Below are positions 13,996-30,090 of a stretch of DNA of 64,000 nucleotides, piece after piece. Location: the NCBI GenBank assembly GCA_003993805.1, contig RSEF01000019.1, positions 9,740,228 to 9,804,227 on the forward strand. The letters run 5' to 3'. Each line of letters begins with the position of its first letter. Positions within the stretch are counted from its first letter, which is position 1. The notes below the pieces were generated by a model. The model did not search any database. It had not been told where the DNA came from and saw only the letters and a list, made by a program, of their open reading frames with translations. The translations under genes and the position numbers were made by a program. The DNA is from Himantopus leucocephalus (lineage: Eukaryota > Chordata > Aves > Charadriiformes > Recurvirostridae).

Positions 13996-15464
13996 CAAAG
14001 CTGTGGCTGCTGAATGTCTTCTATTTGAGCTTGCGGGAAGGAGGATTCCAGGATTGCCAGGGAGGGCAAACGCTCAGGAGAGCCAACGAGGGATGGTGTA
14101 ATGGTGGTTCAGTAGAGAAGTTAATTAAACTTAATCTTTACTAAGAGAGCGTTTCTCCGCTGCTCAGTACACAAGAGGATTCCTTTTTTCCCCCCAGTTT
14201 AATCCTAAAATTGAAAAGCGGCATGTGCTGGGACTTTGATGGTAAGGCGCGAGGGCTTTCGAGCTGGTACTGTATATATTTGTTCAGCAGCAGTGAGCAG
14301 AAGAGGGAAAGATGAATCGCAGAGCCACGTGTAAATAAACCGAGGAAGCGAACACTCTTTTATGACAGAAATAAGATAATCATTTATCCTTTGAATAGGT
14401 GTCGTGTAAGATGTGGAGACCTAAGTTCTCTTCCTGAAGGATAAAAGATTTCAATTATGCTGTATGTTTATCAACGCAACAGAGCCACGTGGAAATTTCT
14501 TTAATAGATGGGTACCTTGAAAATTATTTAGAAGGCACTTCAACGTAGCTGTTAAACTGCTAAAATTGCTTTGTACTTAACGTTCATTAAATAATAGAGG
14601 GTTATTTTGGGTGATAACTACTTAAATTTCCTTAATAAGCGTGGTAATATGGACATATGCAACAGAAAAATAAATCTGAAGTTTTTTTACTGTAGCCCTG
14701 AATTCTGCCATGATGCTGTACTTTTGCGTACAGAAATTCTTCTTTTTTGGTATACAAACAAACTTTTATGGCAAATTGACTTCAAATATGTTTGTAAATG
14801 TTTATAAACTGGGTTATGGACTGACATACAGTGGGAGAAAAAAGTAAACAGCACATATAAGTTACTGTGATTCTGCTGATCTTCTAATTTAATCATTTCA
14901 GTCCATCCATCAGTGACCTGTTTTTCAATGAAGTTAGTACCTAATTTAATATTTCACTTGAAAGCTCTCAACTCTGATTTGCTGCCTTTCAAGCAATAAA
15001 TCAGACAGTTTCTCTCATACACATTTATAAGAAAGATGCTTCTTCGGGATTGTTTTTGGTAAGGGTTGTCTTGGCTGGGTTTTGATAATGTTTCTTCTTC
15101 CAAAAATTACTATTGTGGAAACATCAATCTTTTTTATACTGGCTCTTTCCCAGTAAAGAGCATTTGGGGGTTTCACTCTTAACATTCATCACTTCAGTGC
15201 TTCATATTGGTCACGCAAGTTCTCAACTTTAGGTAGAATATTCCCAGATTTTTAGTTGGCTTTTATGGGTTTGTATCGTAATACTTAAGTAGTAATACTG
15301 TTAATATGATTTCAGTTGAAGTTCTGATTCATTTTTATCAAGCGAATCTCTTTCAATTCAGTCATTTTCTGCAACTGTTGGCTTTTGTTCCCAGAAAACA
15401 AAATGTAAGCAACGCTAGCTTTTTTTGGTAGACATTCATAAGCCTCTTCTTTTGCAGTGATTAA

Positions 15465-15653
<189 letters not shown>

Positions 15654-17261
15654 TAAACTATTTGCTGAAGAATAATCCCCAGACACCTTATACATTTTGT
15701 GTATGTTGGCACTTTAATGTTTGTTTCAGCACACAAAGAGCCTTTCTTATGTTATAGCCACAGAAAGGATAAGAGCACAGCGTTTAACCTGGACAATAAT
15801 AAATTCTTGCCCTTTACAATGAGGTGCTGTCAGATTTATTCAGATATGACACTACCTCCAAAGAGCCCCGATTATGAGCTGTGTTTGTACTTAACCTTTT
15901 CTCATGTAACATGTTAAACATTTGTCTAGTGCCCGTGAAGCAACTGTCAGGGTTTGCTTGACTTTGGTGGTAAAAGCCAAAGACAGACAGTTAAAGAGTT
16001 GAAAGGAAGAGTTAACCAAAAGACTGTGATTAACTTTTATCTACACTTTAGCAAAGTGGGGGAAGCTGATGGAGGCTGTAGTGGTACAGATTTAACTTCC
16101 CAGTTTAAAAATCCCACTCTTAAAGGTGGAAGACTAAATTAGGCGAAAGAGTCGGAAATTATATTTTAAGAAATGCTCTGTAAACTGGTTTACTGGTAAA
16201 GTGGAAAAAAGTGAGGGAGATCGCTTGTACTGGCGTGGCTGTGATAGAAGCAGGGCAGCATATTATGCTCGAAGCCTTCGCTGCAATGCTTTGAGGCATC
16301 AGGAGAGCCTCACCTTTGTAGCATTGAGTAACTGTTGAAGAACCTGTTTTAAATACATAAATAAAAATGTCACCACAGGGTAAGAAATGAGTATTGCACT
16401 CGCTGATGCAATTACACACTGAAAGCACAGACTAGTGACAGGCTGGCAGATGTAAACCAGTGTGACAGAGAGAAGCCTCAGGCGCTGTGATTATGCCCCT
16501 GACACTGGAAGGTTGGATTATTGTGGCATCGTGATTATGGTGCCTTCAAACCATTTTTTTTTTTCTATGCGTTGTGCCATTTCCCTTAAGTTTTTTTGCC
16601 TTACCCTGTAACAAGTAGAATCTGAAAGCTTTATTTAATGCAGTAGCAGTTGATAATGTTTCAATCTGTGTGAATTTAAATTACTGGTAGTTTAAATACT
16701 CCAAAGCTTTGCTGTTACTAGTCTGGAAAAGTGTAATTACTATTATAGGCAATGGTTTGCTATAGGAAGGAATAACTGATCTGGAAGGGGAGAGGAAGTT
16801 AGGAAAAATTGCCCATATAGGATAATACATGCAGCACTTACAAGTACTTCTTATACATAATATAAAGGGCATTGAGATCTGTGTGTATACCTATACTCTG
16901 TCATGTATTCGAGCATGTGCTGTAATGTGTTTAATGTTTTAGCGTTATTTGTGTTCTACTTTCATACAAAAAATGGGAAATATCCTATAATTAATATTGA
17001 AAAGCAAAGCATAGGATTCCAGTCACTAGGAATAAAGATGTTCTTTTTTTTTGCAGCTGATAAATTTGCTTTTAAGGTATACATTGGAAACCAAACATAA
17101 TGTTTTAGAGAATAGACCTTAATTGATAGGCGATTTTTGGGATGTAGTATTAGCATCTCTGTGAAAGCATTGCATTAAAATTCTCAGAATCAACATAGTA
17201 AAGTTTTTTGCTAGTTTGCCACATAGTTTTCATTTAGGATGGAAACAGTATAGCTTTTGGA

Positions 17262-17293
17262 ATGGTATAAAGAGAAATGGTATAAAGAGAAAA
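17262..17293 (+). repeat. Tandem duplication, 2 x 15 bp
   Basis: ATGGTATAAAGAGAA is repeated twice back to back. Each unit carries a TATAAA-like element, but nothing else suggests a promoter. Confidence 0.85.
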
Positions 17294-18680
17294 TTCTAAC
17301 CAGTCTGAGGCACATTGGTGGGTTTCACAACTCCCTTGATAATTAAACTATCCAGCGACAATATGACATTGGTACCTGTGATTCTCAATACACATCTATC
17401 ATTTAAAAGATTTACATAATATGATGGATGCTTTTACTTTTTCTTTTGCAATAACAGTACTTGTTTAGTGAGAAGGGTAGTAGCTGTTGGTATTCTTTTG
17501 TTCCGTAAATTGTATCAGTAGTATTGGACAACAATTTTGGAGACTGTTCAATTTAAAATTCTGAATGCAGATATTCTGAGACCCACACTGGAAGCCTCTG
17601 TACCTCCTGTCTTGGTTAGAATTGTATTTATACATTTGCAACCAGACTTTTTTATTTTTTTTTCCCCCCGGTTTAAAGCTAATTGTGAATCAAGGCCAAT
17701 GGTCTTAAAGGTCACCTTCTGTACCAGAGCTATAAAAAGTTCTAATTTGTGTTGATGGACATGAGTGATTATCAGTGTCAAAATTTGTTTAGCTAGTACC
17801 CATTAGAAACTGTTTAAACAACATCATTATGCCCTTGTTATACGTGGTATTTTAACGTCCATACTGAAATCATCTGCTTTCGTACGTGAGACTCTGGCCG
17901 ATAGAGTGTCGCCACACATTTCCCAAAATATCCTCCTTTCAGTCTGATGCATGAGTTTTCTTATCTTGCTTTGCGATCCATTAGCGTGTTTCTTGCAAAT
18001 ACTTATTACTGATACTCTAAGACCAGTTTGCTCATGGACAAAAACTGGTGCATTGGTAATGTTTATGAAAGTTTCACGTCCTTGTCTGCACGGCTGTGTC
18101 CAAGCTGCCGGACGCGCAGCAGTTCCCTCTGCGGGATCACTGTTTACGCACTAATGGACTGTACACGGAGTACACGGTAAGAGGGATTTTTCCAAGCGGT
18201 GTTGGGTCTGCAGTGAACGCTTTGTGTAATACACGGCGTACCAGTTTTGCTCTGGGAGCGGAAATTTGGGAACCAAATATATTAGTGGTGTATTGACAGG
18301 TATATCTGATGTTATAACAATGTTTGAATTGTAATTTCAGCCAGTTTAGAATATCGGCTGTGGAGCATCCCCTTTTGCAGGGCTGCAGGATTCCTGGTCT
18401 TGTCCTTAGCGGCTGGAGGGCTGAGCGATAGCTTGGAATTTCCGTCTGTCTCCTCAGAGAAGGTGGCAGGAGGCCCCCTCTGTCGTTCGTATACAGAAGC
18501 ATCTTAAGTGGATTAAGTTGCATGCTTAATGTATATTAAAGAAAAAGAAGCAAGAGTTGTGATTTAATAATGGTGTTTTCTGATCGATTTACTGCAATCA
18601 AGCAGTGTCTCTAAGTCACCCCCATGTCTTTCCACGGGTCAGATGTATTACCTCTATGGTTACTTCAGCTTAATAAAACT

Positions 18681-18709
18681 AAAAAAAAACAAAACAAAAC
18701 AAAACAAAC
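18681..18709 (+). repeat. (CAAAA)n simple repeat
   Basis: An A9 run followed by about three CAAAA units. No SINE or LINE body was recognised upstream of it. Confidence 0.9.
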
Positions 18710-21700
18710 CCGCTCCATCATGCGTTAATTTTTCTAAATTCCAGACAAATTCTGCTTTGGTTTGGGGCTGAGAAATTTCAGTCTGAAAGATTGTTTCCAC
18801 CTTTTCCTGACCACTTCTGAAATACAGAGAGAGTGGTTGGAAGGAGATCTATTGGGGTGTTGTCTCCTTTTGGGGGCATGAAGATACCGGCCTTACCCAA
18901 AGTGAATTTGTGTAAGCATTTGCAATGAGTTGGCCACTCCAACCAGACAGTGTGACTGAAATCATACCGTTAGCGGATGGGATAAAATAGAGACTTCGTA
19001 CTTTGATTTTTATAAAAGGAGAAATGAAAATTGATTTTAGTACAGAAAGTTGTGTTTGCATTGACAGTCTATCCCAACAGCTATCCTTACGCTATCTGTA
19101 ACGTTCCTGTTGGATGGAGGAGAAAGGCATGAGGCTGCTCCGAGTTCCTCCACAAGATGAGCTTTCCCTGTACGGAAACGCTGCTGACAGCAGATTGTGC
19201 TGGTATTCGGTATATATTCAGTATACCACCATCCGTGCTTTCTGAACAACTGACGGTCATTTTTCCCCGGAGCGGTGTCCAAAGGCACCCGCTAGCCATC
19301 TTCAGGCTTTTTTGTGAGTGATCATCTTTTTTGGGCTCGTGGGCCCTGCCAGCCCGCTTGGCATTGGCTTCGTGATGCTGAGGGAGACGTGGACGCTGTG
19401 CTTGGGAAGGGAGGTGTTCTGCGCTTGCCTTCCCCCGGACACGTAGGGAAGAGTAAGTGGTGGTATTCTCCCTGACCGTTCACAGCTCACCTCCAGAACA
19501 TGCTTTTTCTTTTCTCTTTCTGCATGCTTTGAACAACGAAACAGCCTGTTACTGAGTTTTGAAGTGTTGTTATTGCAAATCTGTGTTGTATTTGCTGACT
19601 TTGAGCAGCAAATACAGGAAGAAGCCCTCTCTGCTGAATAGAGCCTCGAGTCGGGACTGTGAAGATCACTCTGTTCCTGACAAAGCCACTGACTTTTTCG
19701 TGTGACTCAGATGAAGATGGGTTAAGACGGAAAGCGGACCTCTGTCTCGTAAGGGAATTGCGAGGACAACGGCCATGAAAGAATGTGAAGTGCTCAGATA
19801 CTTCATAGGTTCGAGTGATGCAAGTCCCAAGGTCACAACGTCCAAAGTTACTTTTCTGCAAACACAGAAGGCACTGTCGCAGTTACATTGCGTTAATATC
19901 TTTTAGTCTTTCAGTGCCACTTTATGCTTTAGAATTTTTTTTTTAACCTAAAGAGAACAAAGCCCGGTATGTTTGATGCACTGTGTTACATCGTGGAGGT
20001 TCGCTGCAAGCGCTGGTTGTATTTAACCATAGCAGAGAGAGAGCTGACGCTCCCGGAGAATCCATGCTTGCACAATTCAGCTGTAAAGGGAAAAATTGTG
20101 CATGTGTATGTGGTGCACAGTTTGGTTAAGGATACATTTTCTTGCCCTGTACCTCTTGCGTTGTAAGACAACGCTTATTGCACTCGTATTTTTATGCAAG
20201 AGCATTTTGGAAGGTTTCTAATAAAAGTATAGCACGTTCTGAACCGAGGAAGCTCATTTACTTGCAGATGAAAGTTAGACTGTCACCTGATGATCCTTTC
20301 TCTTTGATCTGAAATTGTAAACAGAAAAAAAAAAAAATCCCTGAAAACAGTATTATCTCCGCTTAGAACAAATAAACGTAATGATAGCATCAGCGGGCTG
20401 GTGGCCAGGGTCCTCTGTAATCTTTTACGCTGTCAGACTTTTGTTATTCTGACTGCAACTGCTGTTACAACTGACTGCAGTCAGCGTAGGTAAACAGAGG
20501 GAATGATAAAAACCTTCCAGCACGGGCTGCCGCGGAACATGTGCAATGTGACGCTCTTCTGGGGAGCGCATGAATGTTTTTGCGATGCCATTTCATAGAG
20601 ACTGTCCAAGGTTGTGTCACGTACCCTGTCCAGGTAGTCAAACGTGGGAATGGTTTGCAAACATTTGATGTAAACCTCCACGGTTAATAGAAATTTCTTC
20701 CTCTCTTTTGACATCCTTCTGTAGCTGCAATCATTGAAATAGTCTCTGGAAGAGAGACTTCCTTATTTCTAGGAAAAGAATCTGGGGCAGTCTTGAAATC
20801 ATGACAATTGATTTAGGGAAGTCGATCAGTCTGTGATGAAAGCAGACAATAAGAAACTGCTGCAATTAGAAGGAGCTTAACTATCTTGAGGAGACAGAAC
20901 TCGGAGCAGAGTGGCGTTTACAATTGCAGTTATTAATAGAGAGCAGCGACTCCGGCTGAAGGACCCTCCTTGAATGTCTCACTGTGCCCAGAGTCTGCCA
21001 CTGGTTTTATGAACCGAAATCAGTTTTGACGACTCAGGGAGACAGAGTTGGGTCTGTGTGGGTCTGATACATCATATTGTGTAGTCCATGATTTTATTAT
21101 TTTTTCATTTGTGTTTGTCGCTACATCATTTCCTTAATTTTCTCAACCAAAAAAATTCAAATACAGACCAGTTTTCTAATTTATTTTGACCCGTGCCTCC
21201 GCGGGACTGCTGCTCTTTCTCATTGTTTAATGGTATTGTTTATTTCATTTCTGCCATCTCCCCACACAGCATAATTAAATACTTAAGTCATGTCCTTCAA
21301 ATAATGGTACGTTTCCTCTGTGCCGTTGCATAGTGGGCATGAAGGTGGGCTGGGTTCCTGCCGCAGTAGTGCCAGTCAGGCTTTATTGTTGTTTCACTTC
21401 ACTATTGCAGTTTAATTTCATGCGGTGAAAAAACAAGAATATACACACTGTTCCTGATGTAACTTGCCACAACTGAAAACGCGGCACTGGAGAAAAAAAA
21501 GAAAAAGAGCCTTAGGAAGATCAAAACGCGTTTTAATAGTTGTTTCTTGTAATCACTATGAGAGTACACCGGGGCAGTGTTCTGAGCTTTGCTTTGGCCC
21601 TGTTGCATTGCGCGCACCCACCGGCAGTGGGTTTGCCTGGGGAGGTGCTGCGGTAGCCCGGTGAAGCTCCTTCTCCTTTCTAACAAAATAAGCGATGGTA

Positions 21701-24544
21701 TACATCTGGTGTTGTGCAGCAGGTTAGTACAGTACTGACTTTTGGAAGCCCTGAGATCCAGAGGCCGGGTACGGGCTGTCAGTCATTCCCAGGAGTCGCG
21801 GTAAACAAGGTCACTGCCTGTCCCCTGCCTGTCCCCTGCCATTGCTTGTGTAATCAGCCCGTCCTCCGACTATCCCATTTTAATCAACTGCTTTTAAAAG
21901 AAGTTTTCTGTGTGCTGCGCATACTTCTGTTTTGTTTTCTTTCAGTTATGGCTCGAATTCTTAAATTTTATTTATTTTGTGAGTATGTTGTAATTAACAC
22001 AGTGTTTCAATTTGGAGAAGCTGTGGGAATAAGGAAAGAGTGATAGCAAAAAACTTATCTAGATTTCCGTTCTATAAAATCAGTGAATGTATGTCAGCTT
22101 TGAAGCCTTCGGTTCAGAAGATTTCCTCCAGATTTTCAGAATATCAGAAATAATTTTTTTGCTCTGTACAGTCTTGAAAGCTGATCCTCCGCAGAGCTGT
22201 TGACACATGGCGTGTCCTCGTAGGACTCCATATATTAAATTACCCTCCTGTCTCACTCAGGTCAGACTCTGAACGTGGCAGCGAAATTTTCATTAAGTAA
22301 AATCCTCATTCAGGAGGACTTTACATCGTAGTGTTTGAAACATGGGGAAATAGGATAGTGGAAGTTGAAGCATCGGAGAAGAGTAACTTAAGGAAAACAG
22401 GAGAAGACAGTGTGAGACTGAAAGGGAGTTGCGAGGGTCAGAAGCGAACACTTTGATGGAAAGGGCTGCCAGAAACAAACGGGGAAGGTGAGGGAAATGG
22501 CAAAGCTGAAGGAAGCTGCGAGATGGACTCATTGAATGATACAAGTGTATTGAAAGATTTCTTTCCTGGTACCTGTTAGGAAAACCTTTCTCACACTGTT
22601 ATTTCCTTTCCAAAGAAGTACCGGATGGTTTCTTTCCAAGTCACGCTACAGCCTGCCAGAATATTTGAAACATTGTTTAATTGTCTCTGATAGGAAAATT
22701 GTCATATTGTCCGTGATTCTGAAAATAGTATTTATAATTCTGTGAGAGTATTGAATTTTTATTTCGACAAAGTTGTAACATGGATACGGAGAAGAGTCGG
22801 TAGACGACAGTAACACGAGAGGTGCAGGGTGTCTGGTCAGCCAGGACCCTCCTGGGTTTGACCATACTCAGTAGGATTGGTGGAGCAAGAGGAATAGTAT
22901 AAACTATGGACAAAAATTCTGCAGACCTCCTGTACAAGAGGAGGCATAGAATACCTGGTGCGGCCCTGGGTGAACTGGAGGGTACGTGCTGGTATCCATC
23001 TAACGTTCTGAGGTCATGTGAAGTGCGTTCCTTTGGGCCAGAAGAGACTTTGGTCATCTAATGAGGACCGTGAGGTATCCAGGGATTTCACTGAGACTTT
23101 TGGATGTGCAAGACGTAGCTTGAAGCTTAAGGAACCAAACTGCTCACAAATGAGGAGGAAGAAATGGTAGTGAAGCTAGGAGAAAGCACTGTTCCCACAA
23201 AAGTATTTAGTATGGCAGTTTAAAATATCTTAAGGGTTCCCAAGTTAAACAAAATCTCAGGTCTATAACTCCCTTTACTGGCCCAGATAGAAGAGGACAG
23301 ATAAAATTTTGAAATGCAGACATGAGTATTAATTGTGATGTTGACCTTGAGCTATAGAATAAACTTTGCATCGTGACAGATCTAGTGTACTTTGTACTTT
23401 ATTAACATATATCTATAAACACTATGGGGTCTTGATTGATCTTTGGTATCTAAACATTACATCATAATTAACAACAAATCCAGAAATATGTTATAAATAC
23501 ATGAAATAATAGTACATTAACCTAAAGGACAGCAATAAATTGCAACGCTTAGCATAAACTTGAAAACCACTAATGGGCCACTGTGCAGTTTGTTTATACT
23601 AGAAGCAGTCGAGAACTCTGTGTAATGTACAGTAACAGTGTGGCGGAGAGCAGCAAGCCTGATGTGATAATTTATATATTTTTTTTTCGTGGACACACAC
23701 AGCTGATTTTTTTAAGTCCTTTCTGAGACTGCCGTGCTGAGTGTTCTCCTTTCTGCTTGGTCCACTGCCCTCTTCCAGGTCCGCCGGAAAGCGACGGACT
23801 CCTTTGCATTGCAGAGATGGATTTGTGCTTTTTTGTTATGAAAGTGTTTAATTCATGCCCTTGTATGAAATTGGAAATATTCTCTGAATTACCTCCTTGA
23901 ACTGCCCGTTGCGCTCCTACTCATCGTTTATCTGCGAAAGACCAACGGGGCCGTTTTTGAGCGCGGGAGGAGATAGGTACAATTACCGCGTGGGTAACGG
24001 CACCTCCCAAAGTACTGTTTGTCGCTGCCGAGTAGGGTTTCATAGCTGTATTCCCATAAATCTTAATTCATTTCACACTCCTCTGTCAACACTTTTTTTT
24101 CTTGTTATTACTGAGTCTTACACCCCTGTTTGTTCTCTGCCTCTGTGGTTTCAGCCGTATTTAGAGTAGCCATGAGCACAATTCCCGCTCTCCGACTGCA
24201 GCGAGCGTTTGTGACCGTTATTTTCAAGACAGCGTTTTGGCTTACGTTGTTCCAAACTTTCTTTCTGAAGATCGGGAGTACTTTTTTTTTCCTGTGTAAT
24301 GTTTACACGGAGAAAAAACATCCTGTAAGGATTGTTTGCCCGTTTCTCGGCTTGCGTCGTCATCGTATGCCAGGGCTGTTGTACATGGGTTTAGAACGAT
24401 GGAATCCTAAGGATGCGTACTGACAACTGAGCGTTCATATAGAAACATTTACATTTCTGTTACGCAGTACAGGGAGATAGAGTATTTTTTTCTATATTGT
24501 CTCGTAGAAATTTCCTCTAAAAATGCTGTACCAAATAACGTAAG

Positions 24545-24850
24545 AGAAGGGTACGCGGCAGATGTGAGCTACAGCAGTGATTTGGAGAGCGTGGCCGTGC
24601 AATCCGTTGAGGTGCAGGAGCGGAGGGATCGCCGAGGCACAGGCGGCCCGCGGGTCCCGTAAATACAGCCCGAAGGTGTCCGCTCCAGGGAGACCGGTGA
24701 AGTCCCTCTGGAGAGCTGCGGGTTCAGGGCAGAACACTCTCCCACGAGGAGCGCCAAAGTGTGGAGCGAGGCAGAAACAGCGGGCGTTGGAGGCACGGCG
24801 CGAGGGAGCAGAGCGGCAGAGAGGGAGGGAGAGGAAAGCTCTTTCCTTCA
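24545..24850. other. CpG-dense patch, purine-rich at its 3' end
   Basis: A GC-rich 300-bp region with frequent CGs that passes into a GA-rich stretch (about 24780-24840). It lies in the intron before the exon at 27021. No gene or repeat family was recognised. Confidence 0.5.
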
Positions 24851-27020
24851 GGCTGGGACAGGGAGACGGTTTTAGAGATCAGGAGGGGAATTTAAAGCTG
24901 GATCTAAAATGAATTCCAAACGTTTGGAAAACAGTAGTGTGTTCAGTGGAGTCACACGTAAAGACAAACGTGGCCATTCTTTGCGTTATTAGAAATTAAA
25001 GAACAGGGCCTTCGGTAGGATTGGGATTACATTCCAACAGCCTTAATGACTTTATTATATTTTTAATTTTTTCAGTTTTATTAGATTAGTGATCTTTGTG
25101 TTGTAACCGAGAATGGCAATGTGTATATGGTTCTTATGGTTGATTTTGACCGGTAGAAATTGCCCCTTTAAACAGCAGGTATTTCGCTGCTCCTGGTGCC
25201 GTAGTTTTTCTCTGACTCCGCAGCTTTAGGGTTTCTTTTTTTGGCTCTTGTTAATCCCTGTGGGGTCTCTAATCCTTTTGGAGCAATCTATTAAGGTGAA
25301 ACACTTTGTAGGCAGAGGAGGAGCTCTAAGTGCTGTGGGTTTATGTCGGTAATACCAGAATCGCTGAAAGTGCTAAACCTGTCAGATTTTGGGGAGCTTG
25401 TTTAGCTATATCGTTAGCAGATCGTTTGGGTATGTCACCCTAATTGAAAAGAGCAGGTGTGTGGTGCTGTTTTTTAGTTTATCTGTGTAATGTTGATGAA
25501 GCATTTTGTGTCCTGACAGTCTGTCAGCCGAATATCTTGTCACAAGTCACAAGACTTAAATCCCTTTTTTATCTCAAAGGCTTCGGGGCTCAGTTGGAAA
25601 CTTGCACTTTGATGAATACTTGCTGCTTTTGTCTGGAATAGCTGGAGTGCATTTCTGGAATATTTGTCAAGATTTTATCAGTGTTTACTCGAATTTGAGT
25701 ACCTAGTGTATTGTAAAACTGGCTTCAGTGAAATCTTAAAGAATTTTGTTTAGTTTATGCTGTTTAATAATATAATGAAAACTAATCCTTCGTCTATATG
25801 TTTGTTTGCCGTGTTAAATCCCACTTGCGTACGTGGCTCTTTTCAGTCAGCTTTTACCTTTTAAAACATTTTTGGAAGAATTGTTTTAGGATTTTTTTTC
25901 TGTGATAAATCATTTTAACCTAGACTACTTGTTTTCTTGAGTTGTCTGCCAGTACGGGGTTGGAAACAAACTTTAATCTCTCTTTTAAAGCATTCCTTCA
26001 AGAACAAGAATTTGCTTTCCATCAAAGCGTTGTGTAAAGCACACTTAAAAGAGAATTAAATCCTTCTGGACTTCGTATCTGAGATCTAGGCAAGGAGCAA
26101 CTGTAGTAGAAAATATTTAACTGCATTTTTATATTTGCTTCAAGAGCGACCATTTTAAGCTAAAATAAGACTTGCATTTCTCAAGTGGTGGATAAGTTCT
26201 CGTATGCGTAAGAAGAATTCTAACTGGGGTCTTTCCTGGGACTTTAACAGCTGATGAACAGAGACTGTGATGTGTAAAACGGAGGGGGTTTATATAGAGA
26301 AATGGCCAGAGCTGTTCAGTTTTTTCTTGACAAAATTTTAAAACCAAAAAAGAGCACAGGTCCAACGATACCTGGGTGAAGGGTAATTCCACCGAGGGAT
26401 AAACTGACAGCAGCAGGATTAGAGACCATTATAGACAGCTTTTGAAAATACTGGTCATTGATTTTTGGTGTGTTAAGTTATGTAGGACGTGGTGTTTCTG
26501 TTGACTTAAAATTTTGAATGCCAGTATTTGTCAAAATCAGGCCCGGTGGTGAGATCTCTCTCTTGTTCTCATCCCTCCCTTTTCCCCTTTTTTGGGTAAT
26601 CTCTAAAAATTAAAGTAAACAAGCAAATAACAAAACATGTAATTGAAATGATTTCCCAACTCTTTTTAGAACTAAATTCTATTTGAAAATTACACCAAGC
26701 TCTTGTGGCTTTCTGTAGTACTTTGCAGCACAGTTTGTTTTCATAAGTTCAGGTCTGTTGAAAAGAGAAATCTCAGAATATTTGGAAAAGTACACAAACT
26801 TTGGAACTGGGTATTATACTGCAACTTAAATATATAGTATATACTGAATACTAAGTACATTGGTATATAGGCAAAAATTCAAGTTATTGCCCAAATGTAG
26901 GGGGTTTTATTCACCTTTCCAATTACGATTTGTGTTTGTTTAAAACATGATAGTCCATTTCCTGTGTTAGATGTGTGCACGGCGGTGACTGCACTCCCAT
27001 TTCACTCCTCTGTTTTCTAG

Positions 27021-27650
<630 letters not shown>

Positions 27651-30090
27651 AGAAGAACTCAAAAAGATTCGGTTCCTGACTACCTTTGGAGATGCTGGCC
27701 TAAAGGTCTTCATAGTCTTCCAGCTTCATGTTTCAGTAGTATTTGCTAACAGCCCGAACAACAGAGATGTTGATTTTACTGGAGATTGCAAGAATTGGTT
27801 TGGTTCATTCTGTTTGCCCACTTAGTTTGTGCCACTAAAAAATGAGTTTCATAAAATACGGTGCTGCAGGTATTGGGCAAAAATATGTAACGTATGCAGA
27901 TATTGTAGGAATGAGCCAAGGTATAAATACTTCACAAAGATGGTTCTAGTTTTGCAACTCGCTTAAGTAAACTGTGCTATCACAGATGTGTTAATAATTT
28001 CCACTCTAAACTGAAAGTTTTGGGGTCTTTAGGTTTCAAGTTTTGCTTCCGTCTAGCACAAGGTCAGTAATCTGGTCTATATTCAAAGGCAGTTACCTAA
28101 AAGTCTCATTGCTTATCGGCCTCGATGACCATGGAGTACATCTGCATATCCACAGTAAATGCTGTTCGGGGAGAGATGTGGAAACGAGGCAATGTGAAGT
28201 TGATGGCATAGGTTTTTGTCCACTTTTGGGGGGGGGGTTGTGGTGTGTATGTGAGCAATGCGACAAATAATGTGCAAAGGAAAAGAAAAATCTGTAAGAA
28301 TTGATCTGTACATCCTACTGCTGTGGTGGACGTGCCTTGGAGAAACTAAAAGGACATGAAGGGGAACCTCTAAAAAAGTTATCGTTGTCCCAGCTGCTCC
28401 AGTTTCATCTTTGCTGTTCTTTTTGCCCTTCTCTTTCGTGCGCTCTGTACTAGAAGCTGCTTTGTCTGGATTCAGGATTTGCTGCATCCTTACCCCTCCT
28501 TTCTGTTAAGAGCAAGTCGCGGCTTCCATTGAAGTGAGAGCCTCAGTAGCAGTTTGGTACGGGTGGCCACCCATTTCCAGCCTGAGAGTATGAAACCTGG
28601 CAAGGAACAGTCCCTCTTCCCCAATTATGAGTAGGATTAGAAGCGCTTGTGAGAGCCCAACTGTGCGCTCTCATGGTCAACATCTTTGCTGCTGTAGAGA
28701 GAACCTTTGTGGGATTTCCGAATCAAAGGAACATTTTTGTGACTCGTTGATTATTAAGGGAACGAGACTTGTCTCAGAAGAAGCCTCTGTGTTTTCTCCT
28801 TTCTTTGGACCTTTTAAACAAAGTTTTCTGCGTAGCTGCTCTGGAGCTATGCTCTTCTGCCTGCAGCCACTGGAAGGCACCCAAAACGTGATCTGTAGTT
28901 TCCTCCTCCTTGGAGACATTTCCATATCTCCTGTTTTCCTTTCTCTCTCATCGCTGTACAGCAGCTCAGCGTGTCAGGCTCGAAACAGGCTGGGGAGTGC
29001 TGTAAAGGTTTCCTATGGCACATCCAACCCCTTTTAACTGTTGACATCACGTAGAGGAGAGGAAGGAACTATCAATTTGTGTAGCTTTCATCCAACCAAT
29101 TCTGTTTTCTGTCAAGGGAAATTGCAGTAAGTTGTTGCCTCTACAGTACTCGTAGGTATATTTGAAGTTTTGAATAGATTTTATGGGTTTGGGTTTTTTT
29201 TTAAAGAAGAAACGCAGTTTCATTTGCTGTAGGATCCTCAGTGGTGGACAGATTTCCTAGGTAGGAGAAGGACACGCATGGAGAGAGTTGCTGAGAGAAA
29301 GGGACCGGCATTTGTGGAAGTGTCTCAAGAGTTTTAAGACTTCAGTTTCACAAATGTCTGTCTTGAAATATAAATAAATCAGATTTTTTTTCAAGGTTTT
29401 TTGTGCAGTCATCATTGCTTGAAGATTAGCTCTGTTTATACCGTTAGCTCCCTTTGAAGGCTGCAGATGGGCGCTGAGAAATAAGGAAGGTAACTTCGTT
29501 TTCCGGAGAACTTCACGCAGATGGTGCCCCTCACGTTCTCACGGTGTAGAAGGGCTTGAAGCTGGACACGTGCTAAGACTGGGTGTTGGTAACTTGCAAA
29601 CCTTCATAGGAAAAATTTCCATGAGCAAGTTGTGGGGATTGTATGGAGGAGATAGTGGAGTTGTCTTCAAAAAAAAATCTTAGGAAAAAAGACAAAATAA
29701 TTTGGTTTAAAATGATCAATTTGGTGAAATACTGTAGCGCATTTAGTAATATTATTGTGGCTTTTGAATTTCAGTATTCTTTCATTTTACCTGGCTGAAG
29801 GCATGCAGGGTATTGAACCATATTATATACCTTTTATAAAAAGCCATTTATCATCAACTTGGGAAAAAAAACCCAACTGAAGTTCACAGTGACTTTCAGT
29901 GGAGGGATTTTGTGTGTGTTTGTGGCAGCTGGATTAGCCAGAGACCGGTGATTATTTTAATTTGTGAACTAAGATGTGTTTACTCAGATTGTAACAGCTC
30001 CGTATCATATTATAATGTTAACTTATTGTTGTTTGGCGGAGTTACGGCAGTCTGGTGACAGGACTCGGTACTCAAAACAGAGAAGAGCAG

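Noticed and set aside
13546..14013. 155-codon plus-strand open frame
   Set aside because: It spans a CpG patch and a tandem duplication, overlaps two other frames of similar length and resembles no known protein.
17262..17293. Two TATAAA-like elements as a core promoter
   Set aside because: They arise from a 15-bp tandem duplication in AT-rich intron, with no initiator, CpG context or downstream exon.
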